A stretch of 64,000 nucleotides of DNA from a virus, in IMG/VR virus record IMGVR_UViG_3300029915_000731, positions 1 to 64,000 of that record, one strand, 5' to 3'. Below, piece by piece: positions 35,579 through 44,704 of the stretch (position 1 is its first letter; the number at the start of each line of letters is the position of its first letter). A program made the position numbers and the translations under genes. The notes beneath the pieces were generated by a model. That model saw nothing but the letters and a program-made list of their open reading frames with translations. It did not search any database and was not told the DNA's origin.

Positions 35579-37861
35579 TTAAAAACTACAAGCACCGCCC
35601 GCGCATGCGATGGTCTCTTGAATGGTCGTGTTGTCTTCTTCCTCGACCAACTCCTTGTAGTCTACATCGACGTACTCTCGCCTCAGATTACACCACAAAT
35701 GCCACATGCTCACTTCCTTCAAGCAGTAAGTCATCAACTTGGTATCGCCGTTGAAGTACCGCTCCGCGAACTGGTGGGCACGGCGAATCCAATCCTTCTG
35801 GGCGTAGTAAATTGTGAGTAGGGCGTCATTAAATTCTAGGTGCTCCTTGGATGCCCCATTCAATCGCGCTGGTACCTCAGAGAGCACGTTGACACCTGTC
35901 ACATAATCGCACGCCCCCCATAGGTTGTCATTGAAGGCGGCGAGGCCATCCACAATAAGTCCCGATGCCATCAAACTACCATCCCCATACTTCTTCACAA
36001 TCTCAGCGGGGGTGTGAACCGCCACAAATGGAGCTTGGGGGTAGTCCAAGTCACCCGTGTGCGACAGCAAAGAGACCCCAGCAAACATGTCGCGGTGTTC
36101 GAATATGTAGGCTTCAACCGCATCCCATTCGTCAGGCCGGACGTTGATGGTGTTGGACACATTGTGACGCAACCAAGGTTGGGTACACAATTCATCTACC
36201 TTACCTGCGGCCACCCAGTTACCTTGAGTTAGACGTACCAACTCAAGTAACTTGACAGCGTTGACTTCCTTCTTTGTCTGGGCACCTTCTGCGGTCTCAA
36301 TGCAAAACGAGATAATACCATCGGTGCCATTCTTGCTCCACACGCTTTTCTCTACCGCACGTGGATTCTTCTGCGAGAAGAACTGAAAGGGGGCTTCAAG
36401 CATATTGGCCTGTACGTGGCGGATATAACGCTTCGAGTGGTGGGCATGGATTCCGCTTGAAGTTCCAAGAATGCAGGAGGTTGATCCGGCGGGTTTCACG
36501 CAGGTGCAGCGTGCCGCTTGCCTGATGCCGATCTTAGCTGCGATTTCCTTGTTGGTTGCAACCACAAGAGCAGCAATCTCACGCTGGATTTCAGGGTTGA
36601 ATAGAATCTCTGGTGAATCCATCATACCTGTAATGGAAACCCCGATGAGAGCCTCGCGTTCGGCAATATGTTTCGTAGTTTCGCCCAGATATTCGAAGTC
36701 AGTGTAACCCGCCTGTGCAGTGCCGATAATAGCAGCGGCTCTGGCGGCGATTGCAAAGTCTTCCTTGGTCTTGCACTTCTTACCATTGATTTCGCAAAGA
36801 TTACAGAAGGCCCAACCAGACTCACCCGTGGTTACATCCACTGGATACATGCCGATCTCGACGCAGGGGTTGAACATCATCTCCAGTGAGTCTGACCACA
36901 CAAAACCGGGCTCACCAAAGTCATGGACAGACTTAATCAATTCATGAAACTGCTCACGAGTTGTGGTGGAACGAAGGAGCATGGCGGAGTTGTTGGAGCG
37001 ACCCCGCTGTGGGTTGGTGTAGTACCAATCTCCAGTCTTAGCCCCCAACATCAAAGGATCATCAGGAGAGAAAATACAAATAGTCGCGGAACGACGCACG
37101 CCGCCCGATAGCACGGCATCGGAGGCGTGCATCACCACGTCATAAGCGTCAATAGAACGCAGACGCCGCTGACCACGAGCTACGCACTCATCCAACAATT
37201 TGCGAATAGCTTCAAGGGACTTCTTCAATGGCTCTGGGCCGGGAGCCTTGCCAACGCCAGATGAAAGCTTAGACCCCTTCTCGCGGATGAGACTGTAGTT
37301 GAACTTCACTTCCTTACCCGCCCATTGAGGATAGTTTGGGTGTGGTAAATAGGTGGCCACCAAAACGCCAAGTGCATCAGCCCAACCTTCAATATCATCG
37401 GGAATAAAAAATTCTTCAATTGGAAATCCGCTATAAAATTCCCCAGTTTTTACACCATCATGGTGTGCCTGAATTTGTTCGGGAAGAAAGTCAGGAAGCT
37501 TTGCAATGTGGTGTTTTTGAACGGAGAACCCAACTCCGCTACCGCAGAGCAACAACCAGAGGGCTTCCTGAAAGAAACGTGGGCGGTCACAGTACGCAGT
37601 GCAACAGTTGTAAACCCGGGCATGTTTACGAAGCACTGGAGTACCCGCATACTGGAGAGCACGCTGACTGCCTAAAACTCGCTTAGCTTTGGCTTGTTCA
37701 AATGCCCAATCCAGCTCTTCCGCAATTTGCGGATAACGGCCTTGGTGCATGGTGAGGACACGGTTGTTGGCTTCCTGCCAAGTGTCGCGTCGTTTGAGTT
37801 GCGAATTGTAACGAGCGTACTTCGAGTGGAAAGTATAGTCTTGTAGAGCTTTGATTGACAT
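35579..37861 (-). CDS. nrdJ: Adenosylcobalamin-dependent (class II) ribonucleotide reductase
   Basis: 760 residues, the size of the monomeric Lactobacillus-type ribonucleoside triphosphate reductase. GSQRALQYAGTP and YNCCTAYCDRP near the N-terminus, NPCVEIGMYP (about 327) with the active-site Cys and Glu, CVKPAGSTSCILG near 460, and the swinging C-terminal CAGGAC pair. It reduces NTPs to dNTPs using vitamin B12, without a small subunit and with or without oxygen. The cofactor must come from the host. No thioredoxin-like gene is seen here. AGTATTAATC lies about 30 bases upstream. Confidence 0.93.
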   Translation of the reverse strand: MSIKALQDYTFHSKYARYNSQLKRRDTWQEANNRVLTMHQGRYPQIAEELDWAFEQAKAKRVLGSQRALQYAGTPVLRKHARVYNCCTAYCDRPRFFQEALWLLLCGSGVGFSVQKHHIAKLPDFLPEQIQAHHDGVKTGEFYSGFPIEEFFIPDDIEGWADALGVLVATYLPHPNYPQWAGKEVKFNYSLIREKGSKLSSGVGKAPGPEPLKKSLEAIRKLLDECVARGQRRLRSIDAYDVVMHASDAVLSGGVRRSATICIFSPDDPLMLGAKTGDWYYTNPQRGRSNNSAMLLRSTTTREQFHELIKSVHDFGEPGFVWSDSLEMMFNPCVEIGMYPVDVTTGESGWAFCNLCEINGKKCKTKEDFAIAARAAAIIGTAQAGYTDFEYLGETTKHIAEREALIGVSITGMMDSPEILFNPEIQREIAALVVATNKEIAAKIGIRQAARCTCVKPAGSTSCILGTSSGIHAHHSKRYIRHVQANMLEAPFQFFSQKNPRAVEKSVWSKNGTDGIISFCIETAEGAQTKKEVNAVKLLELVRLTQGNWVAAGKVDELCTQPWLRHNVSNTINVRPDEWDAVEAYIFEHRDMFAGVSLLSHTGDLDYPQAPFVAVHTPAEIVKKYGDGSLMASGLIVDGLAAFNDNLWGACDYVTGVNVLSEVPARLNGASKEHLEFNDALLTIYYAQKDWIRRAHQFAERYFNGDTKLMTYCLKEVSMWHLWCNLRREYVDVDYKELVEEEDNTTIQETIACAGGACSF

Positions 37862-37949
37862 CGGTGTTTGGGTTCCTATGATTTGATTAATACTGCGAGG
37901 TGGTTCTGGTCGCGTAATTAGATTTTGGTATTGGAAAGTCGGAGTAACT

Positions 37950-37972
37950 GGTGGTTCGAGCCCCGAACCACC
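37950..37972 (+). terminator. Hairpin in the gap before the reductase gene
   Basis: GGTGGTTCG pairs with CGAACCACC around five bases, followed by ATTTTTGC on the plus strand. It resembles a terminator for plus-strand transcripts; on the minus strand it lies between the loader and reductase genes. The rest of 37862-38065 shows no gene. Confidence 0.55.
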
Positions 37973-38065
37973 ATTTTTGCAGCACCGATGATGAAATTCA
38001 GATTGCAGTTTAGTTGCAGGGGAGTAATTTTTTCAGTACCACTGAGGTTTCTATTTAGAGGATAC

Positions 38066-39055
38066 TTAGTCCTTCTCATACTTGAGGTTGGCAAGGTTGT
38101 AGTAATCGCGAGTGTCACACATTTCTTTCACTCGGCGATAGATTGGTTCTCCAAAGGCTTCTTCAAATTCACCGACGGTGAGGTTGCTTGAGAGAATAAG
38201 GGTGCCCTCGTTCTCATAGACACCGTCAATGACATCGAACAACTTATCAAGACGAAACTTACTCGCCTTCAGCTTGTCAATCTCCTCCAGAATTACGACA
38301 GGTTTAACACCATACTTCTTGCGGAGGTGATTCAATTTCGGTTTGGTGACATCAGGCTCAGGGGCTGTATTGTCTGTGGACTTGGTCTGGAATTGTTCGA
38401 GCAAGTTCTGTGCGTCCACCCGCCAGATAAACTTGACGTTTTCCTTGAATGGGTCACGAAGAGACTCCACGTTCTCTTCGAGAGCATGACGGTAGAGCGC
38501 AGTGATAAACGTGGTTTTACTTGACCCTGCAGGACCGACAAAAAAATAACTCTTGAGTGAGTTTTTGCGGAGGTGTTCGATTTCGTTATCCTGCAACGCC
38601 AAGCGGAGTTCCAACCCTTTGCTGCTGTTGTCCTTCCCGCCCAAGGTAGAAAGTACGTCGGCTTCGAGGGTGTCCAAATCGGTGTTACGGTAGCGAGGCG
38701 GCAGCTCATTGTCCAGCAGCTTATGCAGGAACACCCAATTGCGGCACTCACACTCCACGAAGAATGTGCGCTGAAGCCCTGTGTCCAACCCAACCTCGCG
38801 GGTCTTCACACGATGGTTATTCTCGCCCTTGCAGACAGGACAAACCTTCTCCCCCTTAGCTATTTCGTAGCCCGTAGGTTTGGACACAGTGAGTTCGACC
38901 TCACCCAACTCTCTCCATACCCCATCCCGTGAAATCAGGATGCGTTGCCAATGCTTTTCTAGTGAGTTGAGAGCCATCAACTCGGGGTAGGGTAGTTCTT
39001 TTATTTGCTCCGGGGTTAGAGGAAGTTTAAGTCGGTTTTTCTTGTTGTCTTTCAT
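38066..39055 (-). CDS. DnaC-like AAA+ helicase loader
   Basis: 329 residues. N-terminal zinc-binding part with CPVC (72-75) and CEC (102-104). AAA+ core with GPAGSSKT (174-181), an unusual Walker A with Ser in place of the second-to-last Gly, VVILEEID (Walker B) near 250 and LILSSNLT near 292 (sensor 1). Loader proteins of this type place the ring helicase on DNA. The DnaB-like gene lies three genes upstream on the same transcript. Confidence 0.85.
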   Translation of the reverse strand: MKDNKKNRLKLPLTPEQIKELPYPELMALNSLEKHWQRILISRDGVWRELGEVELTVSKPTGYEIAKGEKVCPVCKGENNHRVKTREVGLDTGLQRTFFVECECRNWVFLHKLLDNELPPRYRNTDLDTLEADVLSTLGGKDNSSKGLELRLALQDNEIEHLRKNSLKSYFFVGPAGSSKTTFITALYRHALEENVESLRDPFKENVKFIWRVDAQNLLEQFQTKSTDNTAPEPDVTKPKLNHLRKKYGVKPVVILEEIDKLKASKFRLDKLFDVIDGVYENEGTLILSSNLTVGEFEEAFGEPIYRRVKEMCDTRDYYNLANLKYEKD

Positions 39056-39058
39056 GTG

Positions 39059-39580
39059 CTACTCCTGTTTTTGTGCGGCCATGGCTTTCTTGGCAGCTCT
39101 TTCCGCTCGAACCCGCTTAGCGGTCTCAATCCAATCGTCGCCGAGTTGATGTTGCGGTTTATTAACCTCGGCAACCGGCGAGTAGTTGTCGGAGGTTGGG
39201 GTTGCGTTCACCTTACGGGCTCGGATATCCTCCTTGCGTTTCTTGGCGGCATACTCACTGCCAAGCTTGGCGAACTCATCGGTGAAGCGGTGGAATGGGC
39301 TAGTATAGCCATCCTTTGCGTACCACTCCATCAAGCGGCTGACCCAGTAGATGCGCTCACAGAGCGCATAGTCGATAACCCCGTTCAACTCATCTTCCGA
39401 CCAGTCTTTCAACATGTTCAGAAAAAATAATTTCCAACTTGATATCACGGTAAGCGGCTCAGCTATAACTTTTGGGTCTTTCCCACTCAACTCCCAAAAC
39501 TTACGGGAGAGTCGGGCGGCGGCTTTGCGTTGCTCCAGCGGAAATTCCTTGATAGCTTCGATGGGAGGTTTGTAGGCCAT
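39059..39580 (-). CDS. Hypothetical replication-operon protein
   Basis: 173 residues, helical. WKLFFLNMLKDWSEDELNGVIDYA and YTSPFHRFTDEFAKL resemble helper segments of phage replication initiators, and the tail is basic and Ala-rich. Start shares bases with the upstream stop (TGATG). Lies between initiator-like and loader genes, so a primosome part is likely (context). Confidence 0.6.
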   Translation of the reverse strand: MAYKPPIEAIKEFPLEQRKAAARLSRKFWELSGKDPKVIAEPLTVISSWKLFFLNMLKDWSEDELNGVIDYALCERIYWVSRLMEWYAKDGYTSPFHRFTDEFAKLGSEYAAKKRKEDIRARKVNATPTSDNYSPVAEVNKPQHQLGDDWIETAKRVRAERAAKKAMAAQKQE

Positions 39581-40158
39581 CAGTCATCCCCCTCTTCAGC
39601 GAAAGCGAGGTCTGCCCGTTCTGAAAGCGAGAGCGAGGTTGAGGAGCCCTCTCCCAAGCCAGAACCAAAGCCAAGACCCTCTCCAAAGCCAAAGCCAAAG
39701 CCATGGTCGCCCTCTGCTACCTCTTTGCTACCCTGAGGGTACCCTTCTGTTAACCCAATCCCAGATACAATATCACCCGCAAGGAACTGCTTGAGTAACA
39801 AGCGGGGAACTGGCTCCCCCATTTTCTCTTTTTCTTTGCGGCTGGGAGCGGGCAGTCTACCCGGTTTATCCATACCTACCCAATGACCCCACACTTTACC
39901 GTCTGTGCCAATCCAACGGAAGAGTAACTTGACACGTTCGTAGTCTTTCAACATATTCTCCACGTCAGTTACTTTGTAGGAAGGCCGATTATAGCTGTAT
40001 ACGATTGACCATATCCGTTTGGGGTTACATTCAAACGTGCCATTGGCGTATGCAAGTGGGATGAGGTTGGCAAACTCCGCCCTGAATTTCTCAGGTTGGA
40101 CTTCAGCCAATTTGTCGGAACGCCATAGCGACTCCCCATCAACAATTCTCTTAGGCAT
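39580..40158 (-). CDS. Replication-initiation-like protein with Gly-Phe repeats
   Basis: 192 residues from ATG 40158 (GAGGG upstream). Residues 5-95 look like a winged-helix initiator domain (LWRSDKLAEVQPEKFRAEFA, then VENMLKDYERVKLLFRWIG), ending KVWGHWVGMDKPGRLP. Residues 150-175 are a GFGFGFGEGLGFGSG low-complexity run from a hexanucleotide repeat (39655-39700). I recall similar N-terminal domains in Acidobacteriota-linked elements, unchecked. Probably acts before helicase loading. Confidence 0.6.
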   Translation of the reverse strand: MPKRIVDGESLWRSDKLAEVQPEKFRAEFANLIPLAYANGTFECNPKRIWSIVYSYNRPSYKVTDVENMLKDYERVKLLFRWIGTDGKVWGHWVGMDKPGRLPAPSRKEKEKMGEPVPRLLLKQFLAGDIVSGIGLTEGYPQGSKEVAEGDHGFGFGFGEGLGFGSGLGEGSSTSLSLSERADLAFAEEGDD

Positions 40159-40212
40159 CAAACCCTCTTCTCGTGGTACCCGTAGGCTACCCTGCTGCTA
40201 CCCTAATACTCA

Positions 40213-41715
40213 CTATTCAATGTAACCGTCTGTTGGGTACAGCAGATAGTTGGCCTCACTGTCTGTCATGTTGCTCGTGATATTCTCAGAAGAGACCTTG
40301 ATAGTAGTGCCTTTGTCACAGATATACCCCAAAGTTTCGTTCAACTCCACCTTGTGTGCAGCGAATAACGGGCCACCACGAGCCTTCATGCACCGGAGCA
40401 TCAGGTTAGGCGGGGTTACCTCTTTAAGGTTGTCTCCCTCGAACCACACTGATATCACCATGTCCATATCTTGTGCGGCCTGCGTGTACCAGTCGATGGC
40501 ACCAAGAGATTGGTACTCACCGATTTTATCCCCCTCCTGTTTCGCCGCCTCGTCATGTCCCTTCTTGTTTGCTTGTAGTGGGGTGACGATGACCAACCCA
40601 GACTTATCGTTACGGATACCGTTACGGGTCAACATTTGGGCTTTACGGAAATCCTTTTTGTGCTCTTCTACCTCATCTCGGCCTTTTACCATTAAGTGGG
40701 TAAAGTAGTCGATGGCGAGAACGTCGTAGTCCACTTGGTCTACCGTGGCTTGCATGTACTCTTCAATTTCACCCCAACTCTCTAACGGCTCAACAATAAT
40801 TTTACCTTGGAGAAGTGTTCCATTCTTCAGGTCACGTATTACTTTCTTCATGTTGGTGTCAAACTTCGGATCGAGAGTGCTGCCCGCCTCAATCCATTTG
40901 ACACGACTGCACAACTCAAGCTCTGGGAAGTTTGAGGCATGGAGATATGCTAGTTGCATATACGCTTCATCCACGGAGACTTCTCGGGGGACAAGCAGTA
41001 CATTCTTCCCGGACATGGCCATGTTGTAAATGAGAGACAGCAGTAAGAGCGACTTTCCATGGTTGGTGTAACCGAGGATGCCAATCCAGCGATTGGGCTG
41101 GCGGCGTCCTATGACACAGGTATCAATAGTGCCAAACTTCGTAAAGATGCGAGAACTATCAGAGAGTATATAACTGTCGAAAATATTTTGGATATGGTCG
41201 GCGTTGGTTTTCAGGTCACCGGAGATCACCTTCGGGCCTTTGATGACCATCTTTTCCTTTTCTTCGTGTAAATATTGTTCAGCAGCTAGCTTACCTTTCT
41301 CCTTTGTCTTCGGGTGCTCCATACCCCCAGAGACAATTTGAGCCGCCACCATATAGGCGTTGGAGCTGTGCGCCTCAAGTCCTTGCTGGTAGACAGCCTC
41401 CATCAGGATAGCGACCTCCCCTACCGGGGTTTTGTCGGACTGAAGTTCAGTAATTTCCTCCTCAATTATTTTTCCCTTCTGTTCGAAGTATTCTTTCTTA
41501 TCGAAGTTGCTCTGAACAAACTGGAGTAGGGAGACTAGGGTATCGGGGCACTTCCCAAGCCGTTGGTCATAGTAGAGGATGGAACGCATGGTGTCTGCAA
41601 AGGGTTCATCTCGAAGGTGCTTATAGGCGTATTCGAGAAATTTTCGGTCACGGGTTAAAGTCTCATGTGGGTTGTCGCGAATCAAAGCTTGTATAAGTAG
41701 ACCTATTTCATTCAT
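40213..41715 (-). CDS. DnaB-like replicative helicase
   Basis: 500 residues. A helical N-terminal part and linker, then a RecA-type motor: GYTNHGKS Walker A (215-222), LLVPREVSVDEAY, DYDVLAIDYFTHL Walker B near 335, VIVTPLQANKKG and a C-terminal arginine region (MKARGG). Walker A departs from the usual G..GSGKS but keeps the essential GKS. First gene of the minus-strand block, with GTATTAGGACGGT at the start codon. It unwinds DNA ahead of the fork with the DnaC-like loader. Confidence 0.85.
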   Translation of the reverse strand: MNEIGLLIQALIRDNPHETLTRDRKFLEYAYKHLRDEPFADTMRSILYYDQRLGKCPDTLVSLLQFVQSNFDKKEYFEQKGKIIEEEITELQSDKTPVGEVAILMEAVYQQGLEAHSSNAYMVAAQIVSGGMEHPKTKEKGKLAAEQYLHEEKEKMVIKGPKVISGDLKTNADHIQNIFDSYILSDSSRIFTKFGTIDTCVIGRRQPNRWIGILGYTNHGKSLLLLSLIYNMAMSGKNVLLVPREVSVDEAYMQLAYLHASNFPELELCSRVKWIEAGSTLDPKFDTNMKKVIRDLKNGTLLQGKIIVEPLESWGEIEEYMQATVDQVDYDVLAIDYFTHLMVKGRDEVEEHKKDFRKAQMLTRNGIRNDKSGLVIVTPLQANKKGHDEAAKQEGDKIGEYQSLGAIDWYTQAAQDMDMVISVWFEGDNLKEVTPPNLMLRCMKARGGPLFAAHKVELNETLGYICDKGTTIKVSSENITSNMTDSEANYLLYPTDGYIE

Positions 41716-41866
41716 ACCGTCCTAATACCCCTTCATTGGGCAACCCGCCCGATTTTTAATCCCCGTTCCACTGACTTTCCAAAGTATTGATAGGTAGGCG
41801 AGGAAGTGATGTGCGTCTTAATCTCTTTGTCGGCTGAAGAGAGGGAGTTCAAGACGGGGGAGAAGT
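41716..41866. other. Divergent control region between minus and plus blocks
   Basis: Minus-strand replication genes leave to the left and plus-strand virion genes start to the right. It holds GTATTAGG for the left side and copy C of the conserved hairpin motif for the right side. No other gene is seen. Confidence 0.6.
41817..41841 (+). promoter_or_regulatory. Conserved -10-like box plus 5' hairpin, copy C
   Basis: CTTAATCTCTTTGTCGGCTG continues into AAGAG, so CTCTT pairs with AAGAG. The start of the first virion gene is 26 bases downstream. Matches the minus-strand copies at 18588 and 21592. Confidence 0.6.
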
Positions 41867-42349
41867 ATGGGTAATATCGAAGTTAAACTCTTACATTACA
41901 CCTTCACTTTTCGAAGATTAAAATGGAGAGAAGAGTTCGCTATCAAGCAGATTCCCTTGAAAGACCCGATACGGGTCTATCTCGCTCACGCCCTGAACGA
42001 GGTGTCCGGGCTCAAACCTAAAGACTTCCTAGAGGCTATGCGGGTCATAGACGCTGTTCCTAAGGCCATCATCAACCGGGTCTGGAAGATTTACAAAGGG
42101 GGGTTTCCCGCCTCCCGCCGCTTCCTTACTGGGGGTCTGTACAGCGCACCAGATACCCGAGTTTTCATGGGTAGGGTAGCAGAGGATAGTGGAGGTAAGA
42201 AGGCTAACGACGCCCACGCTTCAGCGATGTCGGCCATGGAGGCGAAGTACACGGAGGAGGAGTTAAGAACTGAGCGGGAGAATGATAGGAAGATTTTTGA
42301 TGCCATAAAAAAACGTGACGGTCTCATAAAGGCTACCCAAAATGAATAA
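41867..42349 (+). CDS. First gene of the virion block, hypothetical
   Basis: 160 residues. GGGGGAGAAGT precedes ATG 41867. Basic, helical, with a KDFLEAMRVIDAVPKAIINRVW segment and a long charged C-terminal helix. Its position upstream of chaperone-like and tape measure genes suggests a tail-assembly role. It overlaps the next gene by eight bases. Confidence 0.7.
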   Translation: MGNIEVKLLHYTFTFRRLKWREEFAIKQIPLKDPIRVYLAHALNEVSGLKPKDFLEAMRVIDAVPKAIINRVWKIYKGGFPASRRFLTGGLYSAPDTRVFMGRVAEDSGGKKANDAHASAMSAMEAKYTEEELRTERENDRKIFDAIKKRDGLIKATQNE

Positions 42350-43412
42350 GACAGCCCTGAACTTACCCTCCGGGGTAGACCTAATGATGAGAATTAACGA
42401 CGGGTTGGCCGTCAAGGCTCCCACTGAGTACGTTCAGAAAATCAAAGCCGAAGTTACCGACGCTTGTGATGAGCTACTTGATTTTGGGGCGAGGATTCGT
42501 CCTCTCATTGTAGATAAGACACAGATTGGGTGGGTGCGTGGATTCCATGGTAGTGAACGCCGCATACTGAATCGGTGGGTTTATAGTTCGAATGACTACA
42601 TTGCCAAGTCACTAGCCATCACCACAACTTTAACGACGGAGGAGATTGAAGACCTCACCGCCTTAGAGATAAAGAACCTTGTAGAGTTGGTACGGAACAT
42701 GACCGACTACGACTTCTCTCTCTACCCATATTTGTCAGCGTTCTCCACCACCTCAGCGTCGGAGAACCTGTGGAACGGGAAGGGGGGTCAAATAGCTTCA
42801 TTTGAAAATCGTAAGGTTGAGATGCCAGACGGCAAGGTAATGACCATCATGGCTCCTTCTGACCACGCTCGGTTATGGTCTACCTTATGTGTTTACCGGG
42901 AGCAAGCTAAGCGTCGGCTGGATGCCAATTTCAATGCGGTACTTATTATCCGCCCATGGGCAGGGAAAAGTGTAGACCCCCTTAACGCGGAACTGAAGGG
43001 CATCGCAAGGCAGCTCCGTTCCGACAGTATGGAAGCGTGGGAGAACCTCATCACCGTAGAAGATAAGCGAAACCTTGATGACGGTTGGGCCCACCCAGAC
43101 AACCTCGATACCCGAGAAGGTATGTTGAAGGAACTCCATGGGATGCTGAATAACGACAAGCACGAGCAGTTGATGGGTGAATTCTACCGCAAGCAAGTAG
43201 AAGAGGCTGAGGCTCAGAAGCGGCAGATAGAGGAGTCAGTGAATCGGCGTGGAGGGATAGGTATCAACGAAGAGACAATAGTGGTGGAGACAGAGGAGGC
43301 AGTTTTACAACGGGAGCGTGACCTCAAACAGGGGCGGGTGAACATCCCTGTCAACCGCGACACGGAGAAGTCCACCAACCCGAGAGATAGGATGAATCGG
43401 TATAACACCTAA
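42342..43412 (+). CDS. Hypothetical virion-block protein
   Basis: 356 residues, mixed helix and strand, with a long charged C-terminal coiled region (YRKQVEEAEAQKRQIEESVN). ATG 42342 overlaps the previous stop. No enzyme motif. Likely structural or tail assembly by context, given the tape measure gene downstream. Confidence 0.7.
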   Translation: MNKTALNLPSGVDLMMRINDGLAVKAPTEYVQKIKAEVTDACDELLDFGARIRPLIVDKTQIGWVRGFHGSERRILNRWVYSSNDYIAKSLAITTTLTTEEIEDLTALEIKNLVELVRNMTDYDFSLYPYLSAFSTTSASENLWNGKGGQIASFENRKVEMPDGKVMTIMAPSDHARLWSTLCVYREQAKRRLDANFNAVLIIRPWAGKSVDPLNAELKGIARQLRSDSMEAWENLITVEDKRNLDDGWAHPDNLDTREGMLKELHGMLNNDKHEQLMGEFYRKQVEEAEAQKRQIEESVNRRGGIGINEETIVVETEEAVLQRERDLKQGRVNIPVNRDTEKSTNPRDRMNRYNT

Positions 43413-43419
43413 CCATTAG

Positions 43420-44004
43420 CTAGTCGGGCAAGGGTAGCGGCTTCACCTTACGGACTTCCTCGGCGAGTTCTGGGTCTTCTATGCGATAGCTTATCCCACA
43501 AAGACACCCCCACCCACGCTCGGCTGCCCGCTCCCGCTCCCGACGATGGCGAATGGGAGGGAGGCATACGAAGAGGAGGTATCCAAGGCATAGAAAGCAA
43601 ATCATCATCACAGCAAGGTGGCCGAGTCCGATCTCTCCCGCACCAAGTCTTTGGCACCAAGCCTTCTCGGTTAAGCCGGTTGAGTCCCCATGGGGCATGT
43701 GCCGGTGGGCGTAGCCGATCCATAAAGCCCATGAAACCCCCACCCCGATAGACCCTAAAACTGTGTAAAACGGAGCTTTAAAAAATAGTATTACGGTGAA
43801 CAAGACGATGAGCCAAGTGAGGACGGCATCGCCGCTGACCGCCGCGCCAGTGAATAGCAGGTAGAAGGGGTAGCAAAGGAGGGCGAGAATCGCCGCCAAG
43901 AGCAGCAATACGCCCACAACCACGTCGGCAGCGATCTGGACGGGTTTTGTGATAATGTCTAAGGCTCCGAAGACTCTCTGCTGCACTTCCCGCTCGTTGC
44001 TCAT
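43420..44004 (-). CDS. Four-helix membrane protein inserted against the virion block
   Basis: 194 residues from ATG 44004 (GGAGGTAATT upstream). Hydrophobic segments: VVVGVLLLLAAILALLCYPF, VLTWLIVLFTVILFF, VLGSIGVGVSWALWIG and LAVMMICFLCLGYLLFVCL. The tail is Arg-rich then acidic. It has its own promoter and opposite direction, as expected of a separately inserted accessory gene. Candidate holin, immunity or exclusion protein; the sequence does not decide. Confidence 0.65.
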   Translation of the reverse strand: MSNEREVQQRVFGALDIITKPVQIAADVVVGVLLLLAAILALLCYPFYLLFTGAAVSGDAVLTWLIVLFTVILFFKAPFYTVLGSIGVGVSWALWIGYAHRHMPHGDSTGLTEKAWCQRLGAGEIGLGHLAVMMICFLCLGYLLFVCLPPIRHRRERERAAERGWGCLCGISYRIEDPELAEEVRKVKPLPLPD

Positions 44005-44020
44005 AATTACCTCCACTTTT

Positions 44021-44050
44021 AGTATACCAGCCGTTCCGTGGAATTGTCTA
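44021..44050 (-). promoter_or_regulatory. Promoter for the inserted membrane protein
   Basis: Minus strand TAGACA (44045-44050), 18-bp spacer, TATACT (44021-44026) with an upstream TGG (extended -10). Confidence 0.6.
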
Positions 44051-44115
44051 GTTTTTTTGTTTTTGCTAGTGATTTTAAGTTTGTAAAGTTGTCAACTATT
44101 CTTAGAGAGGTGTTT

Positions 44116-44700
44116 ATGGAAGGGTCACCAGTAGATATTGAGCAACCCCAATCGCTTGAAGACGTTATTGCGGGGCTGCGCGGATTCGGTATTGAAGAGA
44201 ACGAGGAGATTCTGACGTTCGTAGGTAAGGACGGCAAAGCGGTACGCCTCCGCATCACCAACCTACCTACCGACGATGAGATTAAGGCGTTAATAGTTTG
44301 TGATGAATATAAAGGGTATGCGTGGGTGCAGCGGATTCGAGTTGAGGTGTTATCTCATTCAATCTCTTGGATTAACGGCTTCGATATCCGTAGTCTTACC
44401 GGGGCTGACCGCTTCATTGTAGACCCCACAGATGGCGTGAAAAAGGATGTTCAGGTTGTCCTTCGAAACATCCTCATGGGTTGGGGGGAGCAGCTCCTGA
44501 CCACCCTCTGGAAAATTGCCATGGTTCACTCTGACAAGATTGAAAAGCGGTACCAAGCGGATTTCCCTGACTCCACCATCATGACCGACGCCGAGCGACG
44601 TTTCATGGACACAGTCATTAAAGAACTGGAAGATCAAGGAAAGAACGTCATTCAAGACACTGTACAGAAAGTTTTTGAATCTGAAGCCCCTGAGGAGTAA
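44116..44700 (+). CDS. Probable tail assembly chaperone-like protein
   Basis: 194 residues from ATG 44116, chosen because TTAGAGAGGTG precedes it. An acidic N-terminus with SLEDVIAGLRGFGIEE is followed by a domain with WVQRIRVEVLSHSISWINGF and FMDTVIKELEDQGKNVIQ. Position directly before the tape measure gene is where tail assembly chaperones sit. I see no obvious slippery site for the usual frameshifted partner. Confidence 0.55.
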   Translation: MEGSPVDIEQPQSLEDVIAGLRGFGIEENEEILTFVGKDGKAVRLRITNLPTDDEIKALIVCDEYKGYAWVQRIRVEVLSHSISWINGFDIRSLTGADRFIVDPTDGVKKDVQVVLRNILMGWGEQLLTTLWKIAMVHSDKIEKRYQADFPDSTIMTDAERRFMDTVIKELEDQGKNVIQDTVQKVFESEAPEE

Positions 44701-44704
44701 CTAA

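Noticed and set aside
37918-38118. 66-codon minus-strand frame before the reductase gene
   Set aside because: Overlaps the end of the loader gene, lacks a ribosome site and spans the 37950-37972 hairpin.
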